Shown here one piece after another: positions 21,951 to 30,939 of a stretch of 62,347 nt of DNA. The first letter of the stretch is position 1. The number at the start of each line of letters is the position of its first letter. A program made the translations under genes and the position numbers. The notes under the pieces were generated by a model that had not been told where the DNA came from, searched no databases, and was given only the letters and a program-made list of their open reading frames with translations. Source of the DNA: Ornithomonoglobus_A sp045532455 (lineage in GTDB: Bacteria; Bacillota; Clostridia; UBA1381); assembly GCA_045532455.1 (NCBI GenBank), contig JAZSFX010000018.1, forward strand, positions 1 through 62,347, read 5' to 3'.

Positions 21951-23213
21951 ATGGGCGAAACTGTTATCAAATTAGAAAATGTAAAAAAACAATATCGTCT
22001 TGGTGTTATTGGCGGCGGAACTCTTCAAGGAGATTTACAAAGCTTGTGGGCAAAAATCAGAAGAAAAGACGACCCTAATACTACCATAGACTCAAAAATA
22101 TATTCTAAGAATGAAAAATTTTTGGCGCTCGACGGTATTAATCTCGAAGTTAAAAGGGGAGACACACTTGGTCTTATTGGTGGTAACGGAGCCGGAAAGT
22201 CTACAACACTCAAATTACTCTCGAGAGTTACTGCTCCAAGCGAGGGTACAATATATATAAACGGAAAAATTTCCTCTATGTTAGAGGTTGGAACGGGATT
22301 TCACGGAGAGCTTACCGGCAGAGAAAATATATATATGAACGGTGCTATCCTTGGAATGAAAAAAAACGAAATAACAGAAAAAATAGACGAAATTATAGAA
22401 TTTTCCGAATGCGAAAAGTTTATTGATACACCGGTAAAACGATACTCGTCTGGAATGTTTGTAAAGCTCGCATTTGCGGTAGCTGCCCATCTTAACAGTG
22501 ATATTTTGCTTATGGATGAAGTGCTTGCAGTAGGTGATATGAAATTCCAGAAAAAATGTATAGATAAAATGTTATCTATTGCAAAATCGGGAAGAACGAT
22601 AATCTATGTAAGTCACAATATGTCCACAATCCGTCAGCTTTGTAACAGATGTGCAGTTATGAGCAAGGGCAAAATCATATACGACGGAGATGTTGAGCCG
22701 GCTATTGATTTGTACCTTAGCAGCGCAAAAATGAAAAAAGGAATTCATATGGATTTTCAAAATGCACCACGACCCAACTTTTTGACTGATAAAATTCATT
22801 TTGAAAGTCTTGACGTGTTAGATAAAGAAACTCCAACATACTGCGATGGAGAAAATGTTAAAGTCAGAATACGATTTAAGACACTTAAGGATATTAAGAA
22901 TTTATCTATACGTATGATGATACATAACGAGGACCAATCACCAATAGCAACAACGGGTTGCTATAACTTTATGGAATGTGATGAGGGAAAAACGTACGAA
23001 AAGGAATTTTCGTTTGATGTTTCACCTCTCTCTACCGGAGTATATAAAATACTTATGGTTGCGTTTGAAACAGACGACATAGGAAGTGTAATAGATGCAG
23101 ACGCGGTATGGCCTGCGCTTGTATTCGACAGAGAAAAGACAAGCACACTGAATTGGAAAAGCAGATTATTCGGTGATGTTGAATTAAGCGATATGATGCT
23201 TGTTGAAAGGTAA
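21951..23213 (+). CDS. Polysaccharide ABC transporter ATPase with Wzt-type C-terminal domain
   Basis: A 420-residue ATPase. The nucleotide-binding domain covers about 1-245: Walker A GGNGAGKST, signature YSSGMFVKLAFA, Walker B ILLMDEVLAVGD and switch His in YVSHN. Its N-terminal insertion (about 25-60) is as in TagH/Wzt proteins. Residues about 270-420 form a beta-sandwich of the Wzt C-terminal type, which in O9a-like systems binds the end of the glycan and so links export to chain completion. The ATG at 21951 is eight bases after AAAGGA and is preferred to upstream ATG 21945 and TTG 21927. Confidence 0.9.
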   Translation: MGETVIKLENVKKQYRLGVIGGGTLQGDLQSLWAKIRRKDDPNTTIDSKIYSKNEKFLALDGINLEVKRGDTLGLIGGNGAGKSTTLKLLSRVTAPSEGTIYINGKISSMLEVGTGFHGELTGRENIYMNGAILGMKKNEITEKIDEIIEFSECEKFIDTPVKRYSSGMFVKLAFAVAAHLNSDILLMDEVLAVGDMKFQKKCIDKMLSIAKSGRTIIYVSHNMSTIRQLCNRCAVMSKGKIIYDGDVEPAIDLYLSSAKMKKGIHMDFQNAPRPNFLTDKIHFESLDVLDKETPTYCDGENVKVRIRFKTLKDIKNLSIRMMIHNEDQSPIATTGCYNFMECDEGKTYEKEFSFDVSPLSTGVYKILMVAFETDDIGSVIDADAVWPALVFDREKTSTLNWKSRLFGDVELSDMMLVER

Positions 23214-23233
23214 TATACTAATAGGAGGCAAAA

Positions 23234-24160
23234 ATGATTAGTATTGTAATTCCGTGCTATAATGAGGAGGAGGCAATCCCCTTATTTATAGATGAAATTA
23301 AAAAGACCGAAAAGGTACTCAAAGAAAAATTCAACGAAGTGATTGAGTACATATTTGTTGATGATGGCTCTACAGATAGTACTGCACAGGTTATGAAAAA
23401 ACATAGTGATACTATAAAATACATTGTATTATCGAGAAACTTTGGCAAAGAGGGTGCTATGTATGCAGGTCTTAAAGCTGCCAAAGGTGATTTTGTTGCA
23501 GTTATGGACGTAGACCTTCAAGACCCTCCCGAGCTTCTTTGCGAAATGTATGAATGTGTTAAAAACGGTGAGTATGATTGTGCAGCTGCAAGACGTTGCA
23601 CCAGGGACGGTGAGCCGAAAATAAGGTCGTTTTTTGCAAGACAGTTCTATAAGCTGATAAATAAAATTTCGGAAGCTGATGTTGTTGATGGCGCAAGAGA
23701 TTATAGACTAATGTCAAGAAAAATGGTTAATGCAATTCTTTCTATGAAAGAGTATAACAGATTTTCTAAAGGTATATTCGGTTGGGTAGGCTTTAAAACA
23801 AAGTGGATTTCGTATAAAAATGTAGAACGTGTTGCAGGTGAAACAAAGTGGTCGTTCTGGAAACTGCTGATTTATTCTATTGAGGGTATTGTTGCATTCT
23901 CCACTATGCCACTATCCATTGCAGCGTATACAGGTTTGATTTTATGTATTATAGCAATGATAATGATTTGTGTAATTGTAGTAAAAACACTTGTTTTCGG
24001 AGACCCCGTTGCAGGTTATCCATCACTTATATGTGTTATTTTCCTCTTAAGCGGTGTGCAACTGTTTTGTGTTGGAATTTTGAGCGAATATATGTCAAAA
24101 TTGTACTTGGAATCTAAACAACGCCCTGTATACATCATAACAGAAAGCAATATAGATTAA
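23234..24160 (+). CDS. Family 2 glycosyltransferase with two C-terminal membrane helices (DPM1/GtrB-like)
   Basis: A 308-residue enzyme. The GT-A domain starts MISIVIPCYNEEEAIPLFI, with VDDGSTDST and DVDLQDPPEL giving the nucleotide-sugar and metal sites. Two membrane helices lie near 225-250 and 262-285. This is the plan of polyprenyl-phosphate sugar transferases (GtrB, dolichol-phosphate-mannose type), which load a lipid carrier with one sugar. Strong AGGAGG ribosome site. It ends the exporter group and is followed by a perfect terminator, so it probably supplies the exported glycan. Confidence 0.88.
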   Translation: MISIVIPCYNEEEAIPLFIDEIKKTEKVLKEKFNEVIEYIFVDDGSTDSTAQVMKKHSDTIKYIVLSRNFGKEGAMYAGLKAAKGDFVAVMDVDLQDPPELLCEMYECVKNGEYDCAAARRCTRDGEPKIRSFFARQFYKLINKISEADVVDGARDYRLMSRKMVNAILSMKEYNRFSKGIFGWVGFKTKWISYKNVERVAGETKWSFWKLLIYSIEGIVAFSTMPLSIAAYTGLILCIIAMIMICVIVVKTLVFGDPVAGYPSLICVIFLLSGVQLFCVGILSEYMSKLYLESKQRPVYIITESNID

Positions 24161-24162
24161 AT

Positions 24163-24196
24163 AAAAAATGCCTTTCAATTGAAAGGCATTTTTTTG
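24163..24196. terminator. Perfect palindromic bidirectional terminator
   Basis: AAAAAATGCCTTTC / GAAAGGCATTTTTT with loop AATT. It serves the glycosyltransferase gene and the convergent SLH gene. Confidence 0.92.
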
Positions 24197-24204
24197 TAAG
24201 TATT

Positions 24205-25944
24205 TTAGTCTACATACTCTTCTATTATAGCGCAAATTCTAAATGCACCATTGGTTCTGTTACTTAATGTAACAGTCTTTTCGCCATCTGAGGGCAATTC
24301 AATTCTTTTGGAAATATGGTTTTCATCTTTATAGTTTTTGTCATAACAGGTCATTTCTCCTACTTGTTTTTCGTCAACATAGACAACTCCGGGGACGCCG
24401 TAAGTAACAGAAGTTAAATAACTGATATATATAGCTTGTGCAGTTGTTTTAAATGTAACACTTCCACTCAGTTTTGCCAATGCAACACCGCCCTCAGGGA
24501 AGAATGGATACGAGTAGTAGATTGCGGGTATGTCATATGCACTGTGGTTTGCAAATCTGTTATTTACTGATGTCATATCCCAGCCATGTGAATAATTTAG
24601 TTTTTTGTCCGACATATAAATCATTTCATATTTTGCATTTACAATAGGAGAATCTAAATATGCCGGTTTGTTTTCTATTGGTTTTAAGAAAGTTTCAATA
24701 CCTTTTTCGTCAAATGCAGCTACGATTGCATCTCCAATTAATCCATAAGCTCTTGGCTTTGGTTTAAAAGGTAAATAATTTGTGTCTGGATAGTTAAAAT
24801 AATGTTCAACCCAATCAATAAATGAATCATCACTGCCTGACTCGGCATAAATGTCTTTTAAACATTGATATACATTTATGGTTTGTATACCGTAATGTTT
24901 TGCTAAAGCTTCTTTACTTTCAAAACTGTTTTTCCACAATTCAAATGACGCATCATTCTCGGCGGTGGGGTATGGTGAGTGTATTAAAATTACGCCGGGT
25001 GCACTTTCAGCCTCCATACACTGCCTCAACATTGATTCTACGTATGGTGTTTGATTTATGTAATCATTCATATCATCTACAGTAAAATCAATAATAACAA
25101 GGTCTGGGTTTTGACTAAGTACATTGTTCTTAAATCTGGTTGCACCATAATCAGATGATGTTTTGTTAATACCTGCATTCATAGCAACAACCTTTTTTTG
25201 GGGCATTTTTCCTTGTAAATATTCTTGTGTTGCTTTAATCCATCTTGTGTCGCTTGCTGTAAGAGAACCGCCTATACATATAACTTTAAATTCCTCTTTT
25301 TGATTTTCTTTGAGGAATGTAGCCATTCTCTTTGCAATTATTAGCGCTTGTTCTCTCGAACAGTTATCAAGAGGCATAAATTCTTTTACTTCATTACCTA
25401 AAATCCATTGTTTCGAAGCCATAAAGTAAACAGATTGCTCTGCCCACGAAGATATTTTTGAGTGGTCTTTGAATTTATCGGGCATTTCGAACTCAAAAGA
25501 AAATTCACTGTCTTTTTCGAGTGTCCAACCCTCTATGTTAATCTTTTTGTATATTCTCGAAAGCATTGTAGCAGCTTGCTCTCTTGTTAAGTTTGCATCA
25601 GGCTCAAAAGTTGTAGCAGATGTTCCCGATGTAACACCCAAATTCAAAGCCTTTAATACTTCTTCATCATTTGTATCTGCAAAAGGATTTGCGGCAGGTG
25701 ATGCACTCTTACCTGTTGCAACCTCATAAATCTTAACCGAAAGAGCAGCTTGCTCGGCTCTTGTAATCTTTTGTGTTAAATCTGTGTTTTTAAGGCGAGC
25801 AGGGAATAGACCTAAGGTATTTGCTTCATTAAGGTCAGTAATAGCCCAGTCGCTTGCTTTTGTCCATACATTTTCTGCACTTACAATAGTAAATGATGAT
25901 ATAATCATACATATTGCAAGCAGTGATGAAATGATTTTTTTCAT
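24205..25944 (-). CDS. SLH-domain surface protein with degenerate SGNH-hydrolase domain
   Basis: A 579-residue precursor, signal peptide about 1-23. Three SLH repeats (about 28-78, 83-133, 160-210) should anchor it to secondary cell-wall polymer. The SGNH/GDSL-like domain (about 218-410) keeps the block I serine (Ser227 in IGGSLTAS), but the block III Asn is Asp290 (FTVDD) and the block V Asp-x-His is missing (YLPFKPKPRAY at 390-400). The block II segment NAGINKT also lacks the second glycine of its neighbour. A C-terminal beta domain (about 440-579) follows. It is closely related to the next gene, which keeps these residues, so this copy is probably not a hydrolase. Start at 25944 set by AAAGGAG; own promoter. 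Confidence 0.85.
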   Translation of the reverse strand: MKKIISSLLAICMIISSFTIVSAENVWTKASDWAITDLNEANTLGLFPARLKNTDLTQKITRAEQAALSVKIYEVATGKSASPAANPFADTNDEEVLKALNLGVTSGTSATTFEPDANLTREQAATMLSRIYKKINIEGWTLEKDSEFSFEFEMPDKFKDHSKISSWAEQSVYFMASKQWILGNEVKEFMPLDNCSREQALIIAKRMATFLKENQKEEFKVICIGGSLTASDTRWIKATQEYLQGKMPQKKVVAMNAGINKTSSDYGATRFKNNVLSQNPDLVIIDFTVDDMNDYINQTPYVESMLRQCMEAESAPGVILIHSPYPTAENDASFELWKNSFESKEALAKHYGIQTINVYQCLKDIYAESGSDDSFIDWVEHYFNYPDTNYLPFKPKPRAYGLIGDAIVAAFDEKGIETFLKPIENKPAYLDSPIVNAKYEMIYMSDKKLNYSHGWDMTSVNNRFANHSAYDIPAIYYSYPFFPEGGVALAKLSGSVTFKTTAQAIYISYLTSVTYGVPGVVYVDEKQVGEMTCYDKNYKDENHISKRIELPSDGEKTVTLSNRTNGAFRICAIIEEYVD

Positions 25945-25977
25945 TTTAGTTTCTCCTTTTGTTTTCGATGTGTGTAT

Positions 25978-26006
25978 ATTATACCATTTAATGCTTTTAT
26001 TGTCAA
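25978..26006 (-). promoter_or_regulatory. Promoter of the degenerate SGNH paralogue
   Basis: Minus strand: TTGACA (complement of 26001-26006), 17 bases, TATAAT (complement of 25978-25983). So this copy is transcribed independently of its neighbour. Confidence 0.85.
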
Positions 26007-26021
26007 TGAAATTTATAAATT

Positions 26022-26057
26022 TAAAAGTGCCTTTCACTATGAAAGACACTTTTAAAA
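26022..26057 (-). terminator. Terminator of the active SGNH paralogue
   Basis: On the minus strand AAAAGTGTCTTTCA and TGAAAGGCACTTTT form a hairpin with one mismatch, followed by AAATTT; it lies between the two paralogues. Confidence 0.8.
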
Positions 26058-26060
26058 AAT

Positions 26061-27815
26061 TTAGTTATCGTATTCTTCTACAATAGCAAGTAGTCTGAAT
26101 GGTTTTCCGTCTTCAACAGTTGTTATTTTAACTGTTTTTTCACCCATACCACCTAAATCAATTCTCTTCGAAATTGGAAACTCATTATTATATGTACCGT
26201 GTACACTTGATGCTTCTCCAACTTCTGAACCGTTAACTGTGATTTTTACACTATTTCCGTCAACATGTGAATAGGTTGGTAGGTAAAGAGCGTCAGCAGT
26301 TGTTTTGAATGTGATTGTTGCACCCTTTGCCATTGTTGTTGCAGCAGCTTCGGAGTTTGGATAATTCACAGCATTTGATAAAATAGGATATTGTGTATTT
26401 GTGTCAGGCTTATCCTTTGTTACAACAGTCCATTCAGGTGATAATTCAAACTTTTCGTTTGACAGATACAACATATCATATTTTGCTGATGCAAGCTTTG
26501 CTTCATCGCTTTTTGTATAAACAGGCTTTTGAACTATTGGCTTTATGAACTTATCAAGACCTTTTTTGTCAAATGCCTGAATTAAAGCCTCAGCATACAA
26601 CTCATATCCTTTTGTTTTCGGATGCACGTCGTATCCGCTGCCTGACTTATTGTAGTATGTAGCAAGCCAATCCATAAATTCAGCATCACCATCTGAATCA
26701 TAATAAAGGTCTCTCATATATTCGTCAACGTTTACAGTTTCAATACCATAATGAGTAGCTAATTTTTCTTTTTCATCATGATTATATTTCCACATCGAAT
26801 ATTTATCAGAATCTTCTTCAAAAGGATATGGTGCATGTAATATAATTACACCCGGTACTTTTTCGGAATTCATACATTGTCTTAGCATTGATTCTACATA
26901 TGGTGCTTGGGTTTTATAATTTACTATGTCGTTTACAGTAAATTCAATTACAACAAGGTCGGGATTTTTACTTAATACGTTATTTTGAATTCTTGTAGCT
27001 CCATAGGTGGATGTAGTTCCGCCTATACCTGCATTTAGAGTAACAACCTTTTTATCGGGCATTTTTTCCTGCAGGTATGCCTTAGTCAAATTAATCCATC
27101 TTGTGCCGCCTTGTGTAAGAGAACCGCCTATAAATGCAACCTTATATTCGTCTTTTTCGGGTTCGGCAGGTTTTTGTTCTTTAAGGAATGTAGCCATTCT
27201 CTTTGCAATAATAAGAGCCTGTTCTCTTGTGCAGTTATCAAGTGGCATAAATTCCTTTTTTTCATTACCTAAAATCCATTGTTTTGAAGCCATAAAGTAA
27301 ACAGACTGCTCTGCCCATGAGGATATTGTTGAATGGTCTTTGAAGTTTTCAGGCATATCAAATTCAAATTTGAATTCACTGTCCTTATCAAGTGTCCAAC
27401 CCGCTATATTAATCTTTTTATATACTCTCGAAAGCATTGTAGCAGCTTGCTCTCTTGTAAGATTAGCGTCAGGCTCAAATGTTGTAGCAGATGTTCCTGA
27501 TGTAACACCAAGGCTCAAAGCTTTTAATACTTCTTCATCTGTTGTATCAGTAAAAGGATTTTGAGCAGCTACTGCAGATATTCCTGTTGCAACCTCATAA
27601 ATCTTAACCGAAAGAGCAGCTTGTTCAGCTCTTGTGATTTTATGTGTTAAATCTCTCTTTTTTAGGCATTCGGGGAATAAACCCATATCGTATGCCTCGT
27701 TTAAGTCTGCAACTGCCCAATCGCTTGCTTTTGTCCAGTTAGTTGCTGCGCTTACAATAGTGAATGTTGATAGAATCATACACATTGCAAGCAGTGTTGA
27801 GATAATTTTTTTCAT
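26061..27815 (-). CDS. SLH-domain surface SGNH/GDSL hydrolase
   Basis: A 584-residue precursor with a signal peptide about 1-23 and three SLH repeats as in the downstream paralogue (first 210 residues nearly alignable without gaps). The SGNH domain is complete: Ser232 in IGGSLTQ, Gly in NAGIGGT, Asn295 in FTVNDI and Asp396/His398 in YDVHPKTKGY. It is therefore expected to hydrolyse an ester, perhaps an acetyl group on a polysaccharide, at the cell surface. A C-terminal beta-rich domain (about 445-584) is shared with the paralogue. Start at 27815 is set by AAAGGAGAGG; own promoter at 27855-27883. Confidence 0.87.
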   Translation of the reverse strand: MKKIISTLLAMCMILSTFTIVSAATNWTKASDWAVADLNEAYDMGLFPECLKKRDLTHKITRAEQAALSVKIYEVATGISAVAAQNPFTDTTDEEVLKALSLGVTSGTSATTFEPDANLTREQAATMLSRVYKKINIAGWTLDKDSEFKFEFDMPENFKDHSTISSWAEQSVYFMASKQWILGNEKKEFMPLDNCTREQALIIAKRMATFLKEQKPAEPEKDEYKVAFIGGSLTQGGTRWINLTKAYLQEKMPDKKVVTLNAGIGGTTSTYGATRIQNNVLSKNPDLVVIEFTVNDIVNYKTQAPYVESMLRQCMNSEKVPGVIILHAPYPFEEDSDKYSMWKYNHDEKEKLATHYGIETVNVDEYMRDLYYDSDGDAEFMDWLATYYNKSGSGYDVHPKTKGYELYAEALIQAFDKKGLDKFIKPIVQKPVYTKSDEAKLASAKYDMLYLSNEKFELSPEWTVVTKDKPDTNTQYPILSNAVNYPNSEAAATTMAKGATITFKTTADALYLPTYSHVDGNSVKITVNGSEVGEASSVHGTYNNEFPISKRIDLGGMGEKTVKITTVEDGKPFRLLAIVEEYDN

Positions 27816-27854
27816 TTTTTCCTCTCCTTTTGTTTTTTTTGGGGGGGTGAATAT

Positions 27855-27883
27855 ATTGTACAATAAAATACATTTTTTGTCAA
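27855..27883 (-). promoter_or_regulatory. Promoter of the active SGNH paralogue
   Basis: Minus strand: TTGACA (complement of 27878-27883), 17 bases, TACAAT (complement of 27855-27860). Confidence 0.8.
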
Positions 27884-27944
27884 GTGTTTTTCGTTTGTTT
27901 TTATAACATTAAGGTGTAAAATATATTGTTTTTTTGTGTATTTT

Positions 27945-28733
27945 TTATATGAATAAAATTAAACTAATCGCCATAATTATCATACCAAGAACAAAGCCGA
28001 CAATTGTTGCTTTGCTTTTTTCGTATTCACGCGCCATCGGCAAAAGCTCCTCTATTGATATAAAAACCATAATACCAGCAATAAATCCAAACAGAATTCC
28101 AAATATTGTATCGTTAAAAATTGGTTTTAGCAGGGCATAACCTATAATTGCACCCAATGGTTCGGTCATTCCCGAAAGAAACGAAACCTTAAATGCAGTT
28201 TTTTTGCTGTTTGTTGAATAGTAAATAGGTACAGCGGTTGCAATTCCCTCAGGAATATTATGTATTGCTATTGCAAGTGCTATAGCAATGCCAAGGTGAG
28301 GGTCTTTTAGTGATGCAGTAAACGTCGCAAGACCCTCGGGGAAGTTGTGTATACCTATAGCTAAGGCGGTCATAATTCCCATTCGTTTTAATGTGCTTTT
28401 CTTTTTATCCTTGTTATGTAAATTTCCGATATCGCCCTCTGTGGATGGGACAAGAAAGTCAATTAAACCTATAAATATTATTCCTGCAAAAAATGATATT
28501 GCCGCAACGCACGCGCTTATTCTTTCGGTAAAAACAAGATTAAGATACATACGTGATTTTGCAAAGATTTCAACCATAGAAACATATATCATTACACCTG
28601 CACTAAAACCTAAGGACAGAGACAAAAATCTCGTGTTTGTTTCTTTTGTGAACAGAGAAAGTATACTACCCAAGCCCGTTGCAAGACCTGCAATAACCGT
28701 AACAAATAGCGCAAACAGAACATTTTCCTGCAA
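27945..28733 (-). CDS. zupT: ZIP-family metal (zinc) transporter, ZupT type
   Basis: A 262-residue, roughly eight-helix membrane protein importing Zn2+ and related divalent metals. The metal-site motifs HNFPEG and HNIPEG lie in helices 4 and 5, and a short charged cytoplasmic loop (GNLHNKDKKKSTLKRMG) precedes them. TTG at 28733 is preferred as start because it lies eight bases after AGGAG, whereas GTG 28742 overlaps the ribosome site. Single gene between the SLH pair and the divergent trmH gene; no metal-regulator site was recognised. Confidence 0.92.
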   Translation of the reverse strand: MQENVLFALFVTVIAGLATGLGSILSLFTKETNTRFLSLSLGFSAGVMIYVSMVEIFAKSRMYLNLVFTERISACVAAISFFAGIIFIGLIDFLVPSTEGDIGNLHNKDKKKSTLKRMGIMTALAIGIHNFPEGLATFTASLKDPHLGIAIALAIAIHNIPEGIATAVPIYYSTNSKKTAFKVSFLSGMTEPLGAIIGYALLKPIFNDTIFGILFGFIAGIMVFISIEELLPMAREYEKSKATIVGFVLGMIIMAISLILFI

Positions 28734-28803
28734 AATAAGCACTCCTTTACATATTTTTTAATAATATTATATGTAAAAACAATGTTATATGTTAAAGATA
28801 TAT

Positions 28804-28832
28804 TTGACAATTATGAAATTTTAGGATATAAT
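28804..28832 (+). promoter_or_regulatory. Promoter of the trmH-type methyltransferase gene
   Basis: TTGACA (28804-28809), 17 bases, TATAAT (28827-28832). It may also feed the long dprA-topA-trmFO run downstream. Confidence 0.8.
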
Positions 28833-28877
28833 ATAGTAGAAATATTTTGCAATAAAGGTACAAGGGAGTGTTTTTTG

Positions 28878-29654
28878 GTGAGTATTCTTGAGATAAAATC
28901 GACGTCTAATGCTAAGTTTAAATATCTTAAATCTTTATTGACAAAAAAAGCACGTAGCAAAAATCTTGAATACACTGTTGAGGGTATTAAGTCGGTGAGT
29001 GATGCGCTAAAGTCCAATAAAAAAATAAATACTATTGCAGTCAGTGAGTTCTTTTATAAGAATTATGAATTTCAATATCCAGAGGATGTTGAAATTCTTA
29101 TTGTTGAAACATCAATATTTGGGCAGTTATGCGATACAATCACTCCTCAGGGAATTATTGCAGTAATAAAAATGGACAATACAGATGATTTTAAATTTAA
29201 GAGTGATGGCGAGTATGTGTATTGTGACAATGTTCAGGACCCCGGTAATCTTGGTACTATAATAAGAACTGCAGAAGCGGCAGGTCTTGACGCGGTATTA
29301 TTATCTCCAGGTTGTGTTGATATGTATAGTCCAAAGGTTGTAAGAGCAAGTATGGGTTCATATTTTAATATTAATATTATAACTGACGTTAGTATACATA
29401 CAATATCCGATATGAAAGCAAACGGAGTTAAGATAATTGGCGGAGCATTGAATGAGAACACGGTTGATTACAGAATTGCAGATTACAAAGCGCCTGTAGT
29501 AATTGTTGTTGGTAATGAGGCTAACGGAATATCTGATGAAATGTTAAAGCTCTGTGATTGTGTTAAAATTCCCATATGCGGCAAGGCAGAGTCGCTTAAT
29601 GTATCTGTTGCAGCAGGAATTCTTATATATGAAATATTAAGAAATAGGGGTTGA
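28878..29654 (+). CDS. SpoU/TrmH-family RNA 2'-O-methyltransferase
   Basis: A 258-residue SPOUT enzyme that methylates a ribose in rRNA or tRNA using SAM. The substrate-binding domain is about 1-95. SPOUT motifs: DPGNLGTIIRTAEAAGLDA, VVGNEANGIS and KIPICGKAESLNVSVAAGI, which form the trefoil knot. GTG at 28878 follows AAGGGAG by nine bases and fits family length. Close to the RlmB-like TrmH group often found beside rplT or pheS; the exact target cannot be read from the sequence. Confidence 0.9.
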   Translation: MSILEIKSTSNAKFKYLKSLLTKKARSKNLEYTVEGIKSVSDALKSNKKINTIAVSEFFYKNYEFQYPEDVEILIVETSIFGQLCDTITPQGIIAVIKMDNTDDFKFKSDGEYVYCDNVQDPGNLGTIIRTAEAAGLDAVLLSPGCVDMYSPKVVRASMGSYFNINIITDVSIHTISDMKANGVKIIGGALNENTVDYRIADYKAPVVIVVGNEANGISDEMLKLCDCVKIPICGKAESLNVSVAAGILIYEILRNRG

Positions 29655-29715
29655 CTTTTATTTAATTTTGTAGTATTGTTTAAAGAGTGTTAGTTTTAGA
29701 TGAAAGAAGACAACA

Positions 29716-30918
29716 ATGGAAAAAGTATTAAAATTTATATGGCTTACTCAAACAGGCATTACACCACCGAAAATCAGGTTATTGTTTGAGTATTTTGGCA
29801 CAATAGATAATATATATTTATCAAAAAACTACGATATATTTTCTAAATTCAGCCAGAGGGACAAAGATTTACTTATAGATAAATCACTCGATAATGCAAA
29901 AGAAATATATAGAAAATGTCAACGATGCGGTGCAAGGGTTTTAACGTATGACGATGATATGTATCCCGAAGCGTTACGCAACATAAGCAGCCCTCCGTAT
30001 GTTTTGTACGTTAAGGGCCAAAACATAAACTTAAACGATGAATTTTGTATAGGAGTTGTGGGAACAAGGTATTCTACCTCATATGGAGGTAATATTACCT
30101 CTAAGTTTTGCACACAAATGGCGCAAAAGGGCATTGTTATTGTAAGCGGCATGGCAAGAGGTATAGATTCTGTTGCTGCATATTCAGCTCTAAAAGCGCG
30201 CGGACTTACAGTTGCAGTGCTTGGTTGCGGAATAGATATTGCATATCCTGTTGCAAATAAAAGGTTATACCAGAGTATAGAAAGATATGGATTAATAATA
30301 TCGGAATATCCACCCGGTATGCCCGCTGCGGTATGGACATTTCCAAGACGTAACAGGATTATTGCCGGTTTATCACGCGGAGTTATTGTTGTAGAAGGCT
30401 CTAAAAAAAGCGGATCTATGATTACTGCAAGGTTTGCAGAGGAATTCAGCAGAGATTTATTTGCAGTACCAAGAAGCATTGATGGAAGCGGTCTTGACGG
30501 TACAAATATGCTTATTAAAGAGGGCGCAATTCCTATGACTTGTATTGAGGATTTAATAGAGCAATATCCCGAATTAAAATACAAAACACCAATGAAAACA
30601 GATAATATTTTACCCGATGAGGATATTGCCCAAATTGATTACTCAACAATACAACCAAAAGAAGAACAAAAAAATATACAAAATACAGATGAAAATTCAG
30701 TTCATAACAGTAAAGATATTAATTCTGTTATAGAAAAAGCAAAAACAGATATTGAAAAGGATATAATAAAATTCATATCCTATGAGATTAAGCATATTGA
30801 TAATATAGCAGATGGCTTAAATATGGGGTTAGCGGAGTTAAGTACAAAGCTTTGTATGCTCGAAATGTCCGGACTTATTGAACAGTTGCCCGGAAGATGC
30901 TACCGTATAAAAGATTAA
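29716..30918 (+). CDS. dprA: DNA-processing protein DprA (Smf)
   Basis: A 400-residue protein that binds incoming single-stranded DNA and loads RecA in transformation. The Rossmann-like core (about 70-280) shows VVGTRYSTSYGG, SGMARGIDSVAAYSAL, AVLGCGIDIAYP and FPRRNRIIAGLS, all family signatures. A charged linker (about 295-340) and a C-terminal winged helix (about 345-400) follow. The ribosome site is weak (GAAAGAAG). The dprA-topA-trmFO order is a classic Firmicutes arrangement. Confidence 0.94.
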   Translation: MEKVLKFIWLTQTGITPPKIRLLFEYFGTIDNIYLSKNYDIFSKFSQRDKDLLIDKSLDNAKEIYRKCQRCGARVLTYDDDMYPEALRNISSPPYVLYVKGQNINLNDEFCIGVVGTRYSTSYGGNITSKFCTQMAQKGIVIVSGMARGIDSVAAYSALKARGLTVAVLGCGIDIAYPVANKRLYQSIERYGLIISEYPPGMPAAVWTFPRRNRIIAGLSRGVIVVEGSKKSGSMITARFAEEFSRDLFAVPRSIDGSGLDGTNMLIKEGAIPMTCIEDLIEQYPELKYKTPMKTDNILPDEDIAQIDYSTIQPKEEQKNIQNTDENSVHNSKDINSVIEKAKTDIEKDIIKFISYEIKHIDNIADGLNMGLAELSTKLCMLEMSGLIEQLPGRCYRIKD

Positions 30919-30939
30919 TTACAAAAAGGAAGGAAAAAT

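Noticed and set aside
24205..27815. Recent gene duplication repeat or assembly artefact
   Set aside because: The two SLH-SGNH genes differ throughout, including separate promoters and many amino-acid changes, so they are old paralogues and not a duplicated read region.
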